From: Chrysochromulina tobinii | Lineage: Eukaryota > Haptophyta > Prymnesiales > Chrysochromulinaceae | DNA: 15,460 nucleotides | NCBI GenBank assembly: GCA_001275005.1 | Contig: JWZX01000942.1 | Coordinates: 1-15,460, forward strand | Reading direction: 5' to 3' | Shown: positions 1 through 7,706 of the stretch, in pieces | Position numbering within the stretch: the stretch's first letter is position 1 | Layout: the number at the start of each line of letters is the position of its first letter | Position numbers and translations under genes: made by a program | The notes under the pieces: generated by a model | Database searches by the model: none | What the model was told of the DNA's origin: nothing | What the model saw: the letters and a program-made list of their open reading frames with translations, nothing else

Positions 1-110
1 CCCTAATTAGGGTGACACCTCCCTTAACCACGTCATCCCAGGATGGCGTGGGATCCCGTGACCCACCAAGAACTAGACGCCACCCTCGACAAAAGAGGCT
101 GGCCAAAGGA

Positions 111-2297
111 ATGAGCGAGTCGCTCGTAGAGCGCATCAAGCGACTTCAGGCGGCACGCGACCGGACCGGGCAGCCCGGCGCGCCAACGGCCTGCACGGGC
201 CCAGGGCCACAGGCCGAAATCCTCGGAAGCAGGAGAGAGCAGGGGACGGCACCAGCGCAAGGAGCGACCCCGGCCCTCGAGGAGCGGATAGTGGAACTCA
301 CCGGCACTCGCGCCGAGCACCCGGCGCAGCCAGATGACAGCCCACTATCCAAGCAACTCGCCAAGCTCGGGCAAGAGCGGCTGCTCAGGGAGGCACAAGG
401 ACCCATGCCGCCCGTGGGGGCGGAGGCCCAGCAGCAGGCCGGCGCGGGCATCGGAGCAGCGAACACCAGTCGCAACAAGCACGTGAGATGGCACGACTTC
501 AAGAGAGCACGCGCCGACGTCGACGGAGCTACCACGAGAAGAGCGCCCATGCGGCACGAAGACTCGGAGGAAGGCAGCGACGACGAGGTCGATGACGCGG
601 GCGTCACGATGGGCCCGATGAGTAACGCGCCGATCGAGCGCATGGAAGCCGACAACCGCAAGGCGGCGGCCGAACTCATCAGCGCAATCGGCAACATCGA
701 CTGCGCTCGGCGACATTTCCAGGACGACACGATCACCGGCACCCAAGGCGACCTCGACGACTACCTCAACTCGATAGCTGCGTCATCGCGCGGATACATT
801 ACTATGTGCAAAGGCCGTGCGCTCGGGCTCGAGCAGTACCTCATAGAGCGAGACGGCCCCCCAGACGACGGGACCATGCGCATCCACGGACGCGTCAACT
901 CGAGAGCCATCATCGGCTTCCTCAATCAGGAAGCTAAGAAGGGAAAAACTGCCCGGCAGGGCGCCGAGGCGCAAATCCGCAAACTCAAAGCATGGGGCTT
1001 CGACCTGGCAGTCGACACCGAGGTGAACGCGAACGCACGCAAGGCGGCGCCGAAGCCCACCAAAGGCGAGGCGAAACCTGCCAACCCGCTGGACCTGGAC
1101 ATGGTGGCGCACATCGGGTATGGCGTCGCCGACACCTCGCTCAGCATGACCCAAAGGGGCTGCTTCGCCCAGATGGAAATCATGCAGCAAGGCGTGCTTC
1201 GCCACGTGAATGCGAACAGGTGCGGAGAGATCACCGACCGGGTCCAAGGAGAGCCGGGGGCAATCAATCCCGACTTCTTCCACGGGCGGGTGGCCGTCGA
1301 CGCGAAGAAGGCGATGGACAAGAAATACGACAAACCCTTCTGCGCGGTCAAGCGCACCTTCACCGGCTTCGAGTATGGCGCGACCCTCATCCACTCGCTC
1401 CAGGGAGTCACCCACCTCGGCTTCCTCGTGCGCGACCTCTCGGCGCCCAGCGCCAACCCATTCGAAGAGGGATGCACCTTCCTCGACAAGCCCATGGACC
1501 GCAATCGCACGCTGCGCATGCTCGGTCACCTCATGAGAGCTCGCGTCACCTACCCGGACGGCCGCAAGCAGTGCCCGACACGCCTCGAGCGCCTCGATCA
1601 CCTAGGAGTCCAGGCAGCCCGCCACGTGCTACCAGCGGCGGCCGGCGCCCGCTTCGAATCGCGCCGTGCCATCAGAGAGATAGGCATATGGTCCAAGAGC
1701 GCGGCAGAAGAGACCACCGTGCCGGGCATGGGGCGACTGGCAGACCTAGTCACAACCGTATGGGGCAAGGACCCCGACGAGGACGCGGCGGCGCATACAA
1801 CGCCCGACCAATACTCCTCGCACGGCACCTCGGTTGCACTCCCCGGCATCCTCCTCAGGCAGCACAAGGCCATCTCGGCGCTCATCCTCGAGCACGCGGC
1901 AGACCTCTCGGCCATAGCCGGCGTCAAAGGATGGAAGCTACTCCACGAGGCAGCCTGGCCAACGGGCTTCCAGAGGAGCACCGCGGTCGCACCCAGCCTC
2001 AATATACAGGGCGGGCAAGAGCCCACGGCAGCGATCCTCGCCGTCGTCGCAGCGGCCAGCGCCGTAGCATCGGCCGGAGCCGGACCTAGTGCGGCCGCGG
2101 AGCCAGGGGTGCCGACCAGCGGCGGCGACGGGCAAGGCCCAACCCGGGTCGCAGCACCCGGAGCCAACGACACCAACGTCATCGCCGCAACCGTCGTCGC
2201 AGACGCGGCGCAAGCCCCCCCCACTATTGGAGGGGCGGTGCGCGCGATCATCGCACGCGCGGCAGCCGTGATCGAATCGGCGGGCGGCCCCGCCTGA
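111..2297 (+). CDS. Hypothetical protein with weak tyrosine-recombinase-like pattern, 5' end uncertain
   Basis: The reading frame is open from the window's left edge; the first in-frame ATG is at 111 (728 residues) and a GTG lies at 12, so the true start may be upstream. The N-terminal third is charged and low-complexity, with an acidic patch (EDSEEGSDDE). The middle is helical, and the last 100 residues are Ala/Pro/Gly-rich. Residues in a tyrosine-recombinase-like order are R364 (GVLRH), K414 (CAVKR), H497 (LDHLG), R504, W527 (IGIWSK) and Y568 with a following LPG motif. The H-to-R spacing is 7 rather than the usual 3, so the match is imperfect. A Crypton/Ndc10-like enzyme is possible. Otherwise it is an uncharacterised element protein. 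No host function is apparent. Confidence 0.6.
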   Translation: MSESLVERIKRLQAARDRTGQPGAPTACTGPGPQAEILGSRREQGTAPAQGATPALEERIVELTGTRAEHPAQPDDSPLSKQLAKLGQERLLREAQGPMPPVGAEAQQQAGAGIGAANTSRNKHVRWHDFKRARADVDGATTRRAPMRHEDSEEGSDDEVDDAGVTMGPMSNAPIERMEADNRKAAAELISAIGNIDCARRHFQDDTITGTQGDLDDYLNSIAASSRGYITMCKGRALGLEQYLIERDGPPDDGTMRIHGRVNSRAIIGFLNQEAKKGKTARQGAEAQIRKLKAWGFDLAVDTEVNANARKAAPKPTKGEAKPANPLDLDMVAHIGYGVADTSLSMTQRGCFAQMEIMQQGVLRHVNANRCGEITDRVQGEPGAINPDFFHGRVAVDAKKAMDKKYDKPFCAVKRTFTGFEYGATLIHSLQGVTHLGFLVRDLSAPSANPFEEGCTFLDKPMDRNRTLRMLGHLMRARVTYPDGRKQCPTRLERLDHLGVQAARHVLPAAAGARFESRRAIREIGIWSKSAAEETTVPGMGRLADLVTTVWGKDPDEDAAAHTTPDQYSSHGTSVALPGILLRQHKAISALILEHAADLSAIAGVKGWKLLHEAAWPTGFQRSTAVAPSLNIQGGQEPTAAILAVVAAASAVASAGAGPSAAAEPGVPTSGGDGQGPTRVAAPGANDTNVIAATVVADAAQAPPTIGGAVRAIIARAAAVIESAGGPA

Positions 2298-2716
2298 ATA
2301 GCAAGGAAGGGGACGCGCAAACCCCGAGCGAGAGCGACCGGCGGTCGCCCGCAGCGCGAAGGCAAGCGAGAGCGCCCCCACCCGGGCCCGCTGCACAAGC
2401 GCAGGGCGCACGAGAGCCCGCCAAAGGCCCGTGCGCACATGGTCCAGCAAGGACCAGGTAAACACAGCAAGCACGAGAGCCCAACAAAGGCCCGTGCGTA
2501 CACGGTCCCGTACTGACCAGGTAAACGTGTTCACCATAGGAAAGAACAACACCCACAGGGAGGAGATCGCCTAAAACCGCGCCCCACGCGTTTCGACAAA
2601 CCAACGCGTGACGAAACAGCGACGAAACCAACTGCGCACCCGAAAAACTACGGCGGGCGAAAGAAGGAGGTCCACGCGAGAACGCGCGACCTCGTCGCCG
2701 ATTGCTAAAAGCACCC
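2298..2716. other. Non-coding spacer between the two element ORFs
   Basis: I see no convincing coding frame here. The spacer is 419 bases long and contains an imperfect 63-bp tandem duplication (listed separately). A GC-rich stretch leads up to the ATG at 2717. A second promoter or an intron could lie here. Both duplicate units contain the string ccaggtaaac, which resembles a 5' splice site, but I could not pair it with a convincing acceptor. Confidence 0.5.
2408..2533 (+). repeat. Imperfect 63-bp tandem duplication
   Basis: Two adjacent units begin with gcacgagagccc, at 2408 and 2471. Both contain caaaggcccgtgcg and both contain gaccaggtaaac near their ends. They differ mostly in the middle. 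The copies lie downstream of the long ORF stop, in non-coding sequence. Confidence 0.8.
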
Positions 2717-3151
2717 ATGGACCAGGCGCACGGGCAAAGCGCCCAAGGCCAAGGCCAGCCGCGGCAGCGGGCTGGGGCGTACGTCGCGCCGCCCATCGAG
2801 CACCGCCGCGTATACGTGGAGCTCGCGCGGGCGCACACCGCCCACCTACTCACCCGCATTCCCGAAGACATCAGGGATAGGACATTCGGGTGCGACCACT
2901 GCGGGGAGCTCAACCCGGGCGACTGGTGCAACAACTGCGAGGCGAACAACATACCATGGTGCGCGCAGTTCCCGAACCTCATTGCCCCCTACTGCGGGCC
3001 ATGCCACGCGGCCGATCTGGCCTGCAGAAACTGCAAAGTCAAGCCGAGCAACGGGCCGAGCGACCTGTCGTTCGCCCCGCCAGGATGGCAGCCCGGCTCC
3101 GACCAGGTGCATACGCAGATCGCGGGAGCCATCCTCCGGCCGGCACCATGA
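2717..3151 (+). CDS. Small Cys-rich putative zinc-binding protein
   Basis: This is a 144-residue ORF starting at an ATG in a good context (acccatgg). The first third is Gln/Gly/Pro-rich. The core has nine cysteines spaced C-x2-C-x8-C-x2-C-x7-C-x10-C-x2-C-x6-C-x2-C, reading from CDHC through CNNC and CGPC to CRNC. Four CxxC pairs strongly suggest two structural zinc sites of a treble-clef or zinc-ribbon kind. There are no obvious membrane segments. It follows the long ORF on the same strand, so it may be the second gene of the same element, acting in nucleic-acid or protein binding. I do not recognise the exact family. Confidence 0.6.
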   Translation: MDQAHGQSAQGQGQPRQRAGAYVAPPIEHRRVYVELARAHTAHLLTRIPEDIRDRTFGCDHCGELNPGDWCNNCEANNIPWCAQFPNLIAPYCGPCHAADLACRNCKVKPSNGPSDLSFAPPGWQPGSDQVHTQIAGAILRPAP

Positions 3152-3600
3152 AGCAACGTGCAACCTCACGCGAGCACGCATGCAGCGACCGGCACAGTCG
3201 CGGCCAACGCACCACGTAAGCTAGTGCTACGATTGTCTCGTACTCTAGAAGCATGGTAAGTAACATATAAGATATAATTCAGGACATATGGAGAAGCTAC
3301 AACATTCAGGACAGTTGGATTTAAGCGCTCGCGGTAGCATATTATGCGCAGCATAATATCCCCGCGAGGGAACCGTAGCTACTCCCTAGCCCAATGGTAA
3401 CAACCAACCCCAAGGTAGTTACCGAGGGGCCCCAAGGGACCTATGCTCATCCACGTGTCGCCCTAAGTGTAACGCCAATCGTATGTTTAATATGCAAGAA
3501 TGAAACATGAGGCTTCAAGTTTGATCCGTGGCGCATCCAAGAACCGAGAGGCTCGTCGGCGAATCGTCGTCGGAAATCTAACTAGGCTGACACTTTCGCC
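3152..3600. other. AT-rich, hairpin-bearing spacer and 5' flank of the carrier gene
   Basis: No gene is visible. The stretch 3220-3320 is clearly more AT-rich than its surroundings and holds a direct repeat attcaggaca (3277-3286 and 3304-3313). A long hairpin follows at 3328-3368, then a smaller one pairing ggtaac (3396-3401) with gttacc (3418-3423), then a ggggcccc palindrome. Bases 3480-3600 should hold the promoter and 5' leader of the carrier gene, but I see no recognisable core promoter motif. Confidence 0.5.
3328..3368. repeat. Long inverted repeat / hairpin at the end of the element region
   Basis: The inner stem pairs atattatgc (3339-3347) with gcataatat (3351-3359) across a 3-base loop. 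The outer stem pairs ctcgcgg (3328-3334) with ccgcgag (3362-3368), separated by a small asymmetric internal loop. Sixteen base pairs form in 41 bases. It could be a transposon terminus, a 3'-end processing signal or a recombinase site. Confidence 0.8.
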
Positions 3601-4473
3601 ATGGACGCTTCTTTTGTAGCCGGATGGGTGTCGGGGGTGGTTGGGCTCGCGGTGACGCAGCCCATTGATTTTTTGCTGACCAAATTGCAATCGGGCGCGA
3701 CGGCGCAGGTCAACAAGCCACCCAACGGCTTGCTGAGCATGTGGCGAGGGTCGGCGCTGATGTTTGCCACGGTGCCGCTCAACAATGCCATGCTCATGTA
3801 TGGCTACGGCGCTGGCAAGCGCGTGGGCGACGCGTACGGTGGCGAGAGCATATTGCCTGTCTTCATCGGTGGGTGCACGGGAGGCTTCATGCAGTCCTTC
3901 TTGCAGTCTCCCGTCGAGCTCCTCAAGGTGAGGCTGCAGCTTGCCATGGGCAAGGAGGTGCCCACCGTCAGCACGCTGACTCGCGAGCTGCTGCGCCCCT
4001 CGCCGCGCGGTGCGGCTGCCGTCGCTCCACCCTTGCCACCGCTGCTCCACAAGGGCCTGTACGCGACGCTCCTGCGTGACGTCGTGCCGCATGGTGTGTG
4101 GTTCGCCGCGTACGAGTACAGCAAGAAGCACTTTGAGCGGCGCGCTTCAGAGGCTGCCGGCCTGCCCGTGGGGGGCACGCCGCCGCCGTTGAGCACCGTC
4201 GCACAGCTCAGCTCCGGCGCCTTCGCCGCCATCGCGGCCTGGGTCGTCGGGTACCCGGCTGATGTGATTAAGACGCGATGCCAAATGGAGGGTGGGCAAG
4301 CGAGCGTGGCCGAGGCAGCGCGGGCAATCTACGCCGAGGGCGGCCTGCGCGCCTTTTACAACGGGCTGGGCCTCAAGCTGCTCCGCGCGGTGCCCATGAG
4401 CGCTGTCGGCTTCTTCGCCTACGAATACGCGATGGGGGTCCTCGGCAAGCTCCAAGCCAAACAGATCCCTTGA
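3601..4473 (+). CDS. Mitochondrial carrier family (SLC25) transporter
   Basis: A 290-residue protein of normal family length, starting at an ATG in a strong context (cgccatgg), with no intron. It has the three-repeat SLC25 architecture, with odd-helix signatures PIDFLLTK (21-28), PVELLKVR (104-111) and PADVIKTR (219-226), each followed by the usual Gln. It would act in the mitochondrial inner membrane. The second and third signatures and the RDVVPHGVWFAAYEY and RAVPMSAVGFFAYEY even helices resemble the carnitine/acylcarnitine and basic amino acid branch (SLC25A20/29/45 type). I would not name a substrate. Repeat 1 is divergent: Leu26 sits where Lys/Arg normally closes the matrix salt-bridge network, and the [FY][DE]xx[RK] motif is intact only in repeat 2 (YEYSK). 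Confidence 0.93.
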   Translation: MDASFVAGWVSGVVGLAVTQPIDFLLTKLQSGATAQVNKPPNGLLSMWRGSALMFATVPLNNAMLMYGYGAGKRVGDAYGGESILPVFIGGCTGGFMQSFLQSPVELLKVRLQLAMGKEVPTVSTLTRELLRPSPRGAAAVAPPLPPLLHKGLYATLLRDVVPHGVWFAAYEYSKKHFERRASEAAGLPVGGTPPPLSTVAQLSSGAFAAIAAWVVGYPADVIKTRCQMEGGQASVAEAARAIYAEGGLRAFYNGLGLKLLRAVPMSAVGFFAYEYAMGVLGKLQAKQIP

Positions 4474-4995
4474 TGGCAATCGGCATCATCTTGAGGGCCA
4501 TTGCGAACAGCATGTTGAGCAGTTGAGATACACGCAGGCATGGGCACATACAGCGGAGGCGGAGACTAGAGTGAGAGATGTACTGATGAGAGCTGATGGT
4601 CGTACAAGAAGTGTGAAGTCGAGTCTGTGGGCTGTGGGGAGTCGACGGTGCCGCGTGCGAGTCCGAGTGGGGTCGACGACACACGGGCTCACGGGTGCAC
4701 GTCTCGGACGCGTCAGTGGGCCCCGCTAGTGCGGTGCGCGCTGTGATCGCGCCGGGCCCCCACGTAGACGTACAACCCACCGCTGAATGCGCGCCCGCGT
4801 CCCAGGGGGCGCGCGAGCGCGCCGACATGGGACGCATTTTATTACCGCATGCGAGATGGAGCGTTAACGATGCGTCGATATTTGAACCCTACGAGACCGC
4901 GTCTCGGAACTCTGACGGATGGGAACTGTCGTCTCTCTGCTACCTTTACACGGTGTCGCGGCGGCCAGCTCGCCGGGGTGACGATACCATCGTCG
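4474..4995. other. Convergent intergenic region, nothing recognised
   Basis: This is 522 bases between the 3' ends of the carrier and the ASCH-domain gene, so it should hold both 3' untranslated regions. Short open frames occur on both strands, but none has a recognisable domain and one simply runs antisense into the ASCH gene. I see no RNA gene, repeat or clear polyadenylation motif. Confidence 0.5.
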
Positions 4996-5811
4996 CTACC
5001 GAGTTGACTCATGCCGCCGGTGATGTCGAAACAGGGGCGGGGCGTACGCAGGCGGTGCCGAAACTGAGGCACCCGACAGGGGTGGGATCGGTCGCTGCGA
5101 GAGTGGAGGTGGCTGCCGAGGCTCGGGTGGTTGCGCCTGCGCCGCCGCAGGTTCGGTCGGTGGCGGCTGCAGAGCTGTAGGCTGCGCTGGCAGCAGCGGC
5201 GCTGGCAGTGGTGCCGGCGGCTTGGGCGGCTTGGGCGGCTGCAGCTTCGTCTGCACGCATGCTGACGAGCTGCCCACATCGCCGTCGAAGGCACGTTTGC
5301 GTTTGCGCGGGCTGGGCGGTGCCACCCCTAGCGGAGGCAGCCTCGCCGGGTCCGCCTCGCGCACAGTCGCCTCGCGTAGCTGGGCCTGCACGGACACGAG
5401 CACGGCGGCATCAATCGGCCAGAGCCCGAGCGCGCCCTTGTGCGGCACCGGCCGCGACAGCTTGCAAACAGCGCCGACCACGTTGCACACGGGACCTGTT
5501 GCCCACACTTGCGCATCGGTCCCCATGCATGCTTGCACGGACGTGGCACGATCGATGCGGCACGCGCCTACGATGCATCCGTGAGGTAGGAGCGCCTCCG
5601 GCGGCACGTTTGGCAGCAGCGAGCGGACCTTGCGCTCGTGCTCGGGATCCAGCTTGCCTACCCCCGTGTGGATGGCAATCCAGCCCGCCGGAAGGCTCAC
5701 GGTCCGGTTCTCGATCACCTTCTCGCCCTCGAGGATTGCCCAGCTCAGCTGGGCGCCGCGGAGGGTGAGGCCGTGCGTGATCTCGCCTGTCGAGCGTGCG
5801 GCCGCCGGCAT
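4996..5811 (-). CDS. ASCH-domain (PUA-like fold) protein with proline-rich nuclear-type tail
   Basis: 271 residues from the ATG at 5811. The frame is open further upstream to about 5874 but holds no earlier ATG, only a GTG at 5820. Residues about 15-135 match the ASCH domain: LTLRGAQLSWAILEG, the ENRT strand, GWIAIHTG, LPHGCIVGACRI and the closing KGALGLWPI. ASCH domains are beta-barrels of the PUA superfamily, linked to RNA or modified-nucleotide binding; the eukaryotic EOLA-type proteins look similar. A basic cluster, PRKRKR (168-173), could be a nuclear localisation signal. The remaining 90 residues are Pro/Ala/Gln-rich and disordered. The domain assignment is good; the molecular role is not known. 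Confidence 0.82.
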   Translation of the reverse strand: MPAAARSTGEITHGLTLRGAQLSWAILEGEKVIENRTVSLPAGWIAIHTGVGKLDPEHERKVRSLLPNVPPEALLPHGCIVGACRIDRATSVQACMGTDAQVWATGPVCNVVGAVCKLSRPVPHKGALGLWPIDAAVLVSVQAQLREATVREADPARLPPLGVAPPSPRKRKRAFDGDVGSSSACVQTKLQPPKPPKPPAPLPAPLLPAQPTALQPPPTEPAAAQAQPPEPRQPPPLSQRPIPPLSGASVSAPPAYAPPLFRHHRRHESTR

Positions 5812-6020
5812 CCCGACCACCGACCCGAGGAAGCAAGCAAGAAAGTGAAGTGTGAAATAGAAACGCTGTTTTGTTCACGGCAAGTCCGAAAATTGTGGCA
5901 ACAGTGTTACAGCAACCGTTCTCCAAGCGCTTTCTCGCGCGTCACTCGTCCCTGTTGCAGTCCATGGGGCCATTTAGGGTTCGCAACGCAGCAATGGCCA
6001 ATGCTACCAGTACCTGGCCC

Positions 6021-7436
6021 TCAGCGGCCAAGACGTGGTCGCGGCGGTGAGCCGGACCTGGCCACGTGCATGCTACCCAGAGCATGAGCCTCACTTGACG
6101 AACCCTCACCGCTCGCCCGCACGCGCCGTACCAAGCGCGCCGCCAGCAGCGCGCCAAGCGTGACCGCGAGCGTGCTCGTTCGAGAGCCGAGCAGCAGCCC
6201 TCGCCGACCTGACGAACCTGACGAAACCCCGCACAGCCGGCGGCCGACGGCGAGAGCGGCGAGCGCGCCCACGACGGCGCGCAGCTCGGCGCTCGCGCCA
6301 AAGTCGGCGAGCCGAACGAGCGCCGTCTCGAGCGCCGCCGCCGCCACGGGCCCGACAGCTTGCTGCAACTGGTGCTGCAGACGATCGCGCACCATGCGAG
6401 ACACGTGGCAACGCACTGCATAGAGGAGGAGCCACTCAGGCGGGCTGGTGGCGGCGGCGGCGGCAGCGCCCACGGCGGCGCGTGACGGCGGCCGACGCGC
6501 GAGGCCCGCCGCCGGAGCTGCCGCGAGCTCACCATCCGCCTCCTCCTCCTCCACCTCGCCCGCCTCCTCCTCCTCCTCCTCCTCCTCCTCCTCCTCGGCA
6601 TCGTACCGGTACGCGGAGACGGCCGCCGCCGCAGGTGAAGCGCTCGTCCCATGCGCGTGTCCGTTTGGAGTCGTCGACGCCGGCGCGGGCGGGCGGGCCG
6701 CGACGACGTCGAGCGGCGAGATCGGCAGCGGACGCACCCGCAGCAGATCGGGGCCCGTGGCCCAAGGCTTGAGTAACTGCCGCGCCGTGTTGGGCAACAG
6801 CGCGGCGAGCCCGGGGCGCTCGAGACGGCGCCGTAGGCGCGGCGGCAGTTGGGCGAGGCCGTGGCGGAGCTCGCCATCGGGCAGGAGCAGCAGCGGGAGC
6901 ATCTGGCGCGCGCGCAGCACCATCTCTGTCCAGTCGCTACGGCGCAGCCAGTCGATGGGTCGTTCGTGCAGCAGGGCGCGCCGCACCGACGGCGGCAGGT
7001 GCGCGGCCAGGCCGTCGGTCTGCAGGCGCAGCCAGAGCGAGGCCCACCAGCAGCCCAGGTTGAGCGAGAGGCCCACGTACAGCGCCGTCGCGGATGCGAG
7101 CACCAGCCGCGGCAGCACCTGCACCACCAGCGTTGTCGACGCCGCGGCCACAATCACTGCGCTCGTGCCCCTGAGCGCGAGGAGCTCGGGCTGATCGTCG
7201 TCCATTCGCGCGAAGCTGTACGCAAGCAAGTACCACAGCGGGCCCGAGAGCAGCGTGGCCGCGAGCCAGTAGTCGACCGCGAGCATTGCGAGAGCCTGCG
7301 ACTCTTGCGAGAGGCACTCGTGCGGCCGCAGGTGCCACGCGAGCGCCGCGGCGGGAACGCTGAGCAGCACGAGCGTGGTGCACGCCCACGAGAGCGTGCG
7401 CGAGTAGTACACCTTGCCAAAGTAGTAGATGATCAT
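6021..7436 (-). CDS. Multi-pass membrane protein with acidic poly-Glu region, family unknown
   Basis: 471 residues from the ATG at 7436, which sits in a strong context (cgccatga). The frame extends upstream without another ATG. The N-terminus (MIIYYFGKVYY) leads into about four hydrophobic segments near residues 14-34, 48-75, 89-109 and 110-137. A soluble region rich in Arg, Leu and Pro follows, then an acidic stretch (281-303) with twelve consecutive Glu. An Ala/Leu-rich C-terminal half may hold further amphipathic or membrane helices near 400-440. I recognise no family or catalytic motif. It is divergent from the R-SNARE gene, with a 270-bp shared upstream region. An undetected intron in the Ala-rich C-terminal half cannot be excluded. 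Confidence 0.65.
   Translation of the reverse strand: MIIYYFGKVYYSRTLSWACTTLVLLSVPAAALAWHLRPHECLSQESQALAMLAVDYWLAATLLSGPLWYLLAYSFARMDDDQPELLALRGTSAVIVAAASTTLVVQVLPRLVLASATALYVGLSLNLGCWWASLWLRLQTDGLAAHLPPSVRRALLHERPIDWLRRSDWTEMVLRARQMLPLLLLPDGELRHGLAQLPPRLRRRLERPGLAALLPNTARQLLKPWATGPDLLRVRPLPISPLDVVAARPPAPASTTPNGHAHGTSASPAAAAVSAYRYDAEEEEEEEEEEEAGEVEEEEADGELAAAPAAGLARRPPSRAAVGAAAAAATSPPEWLLLYAVRCHVSRMVRDRLQHQLQQAVGPVAAAALETALVRLADFGASAELRAVVGALAALAVGRRLCGVSSGSSGRRGLLLGSRTSTLAVTLGALLAARLVRRVRASGEGSSSEAHALGSMHVARSGSPPRPRLGR
6538..6597 (+). repeat. CTC/GAG trinucleotide microsatellite (encodes poly-Glu)
   Basis: The plus strand is nearly pure (ctc)n, interrupted once around 6552-6564. On the minus strand it encodes the poly-Glu tract of the membrane protein in frame. 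Such tracts are usually length-polymorphic. Confidence 0.9.
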
Positions 7437-7706
7437 GGCGCGCCGTCCAGCGGCTTCTTGGATGGCAAGCTCACGTGGACGGCAGATCGTACAATGGCAG
7501 CTCCGACGCGCGCGCCTCAAAAGAACGTTTCGTCAACGGTCCTGTGAGAGGTGGAATGACAGCCAGCATGCGTAGTGCCGATACAAACTTTGTTCATCGA
7601 TACTTCTCCACAACAGGCATCACGAGGGCGCCTCAATGCCTGACGCTTGACGCTCACCCGCCCCCAAGGACGCCGGTGTCGTGAGGCTACTGTTCTGTCC
7701 ACCATC
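7437..7706. promoter_or_regulatory. Divergent intergenic region, probable bidirectional promoter
   Basis: 270 bases separate the ATG of the minus-strand membrane protein from the ATG of the plus-strand R-SNARE, so both promoters must lie in or near it. I see no TATA box or repeated motif. The assignment rests only on gene layout. Confidence 0.4.

Larger units (their letters stand above)
1..3480. mobile_element. Putative mobile-element or selfish-DNA region (left part missing)
   Basis: This stretch differs from the host genes to its right. It has one long ORF that is open to the window edge, a small Cys-rich ORF, an internally duplicated spacer, and an AT-rich tail with strong hairpins. Nothing in it resembles a housekeeping gene. 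The ORF order (possible recombinase, then a small zinc-binding protein) and the structured non-coding end would suit a tyrosine-recombinase transposon (Crypton- or DIRS-like). I see no reverse transcriptase, LTR or terminal inverted repeat inside the window, and the left end is cut off. The right boundary near 3480 is only where structured sequence gives way to the carrier gene. The element call is inference. Confidence 0.35.

Noticed and set aside
992-2089. 365-residue second-frame ORF overlapping the long element ORF
   Set aside because: Its Arg/Pro/His-rich composition is typical of a shifted frame in GC-rich coding DNA. No motif was seen.
3380-3440. Possible tRNA-like structure
   Set aside because: There are small hairpins but no acceptor-stem pairing, no T-loop consensus and no anticodon arm of proper size.
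4695-5180. 161-residue plus-strand ORF between carrier and ASCH gene
   Set aside because: Its second half is antisense to the ASCH-gene tail, and its first half has no domain or clear start context.
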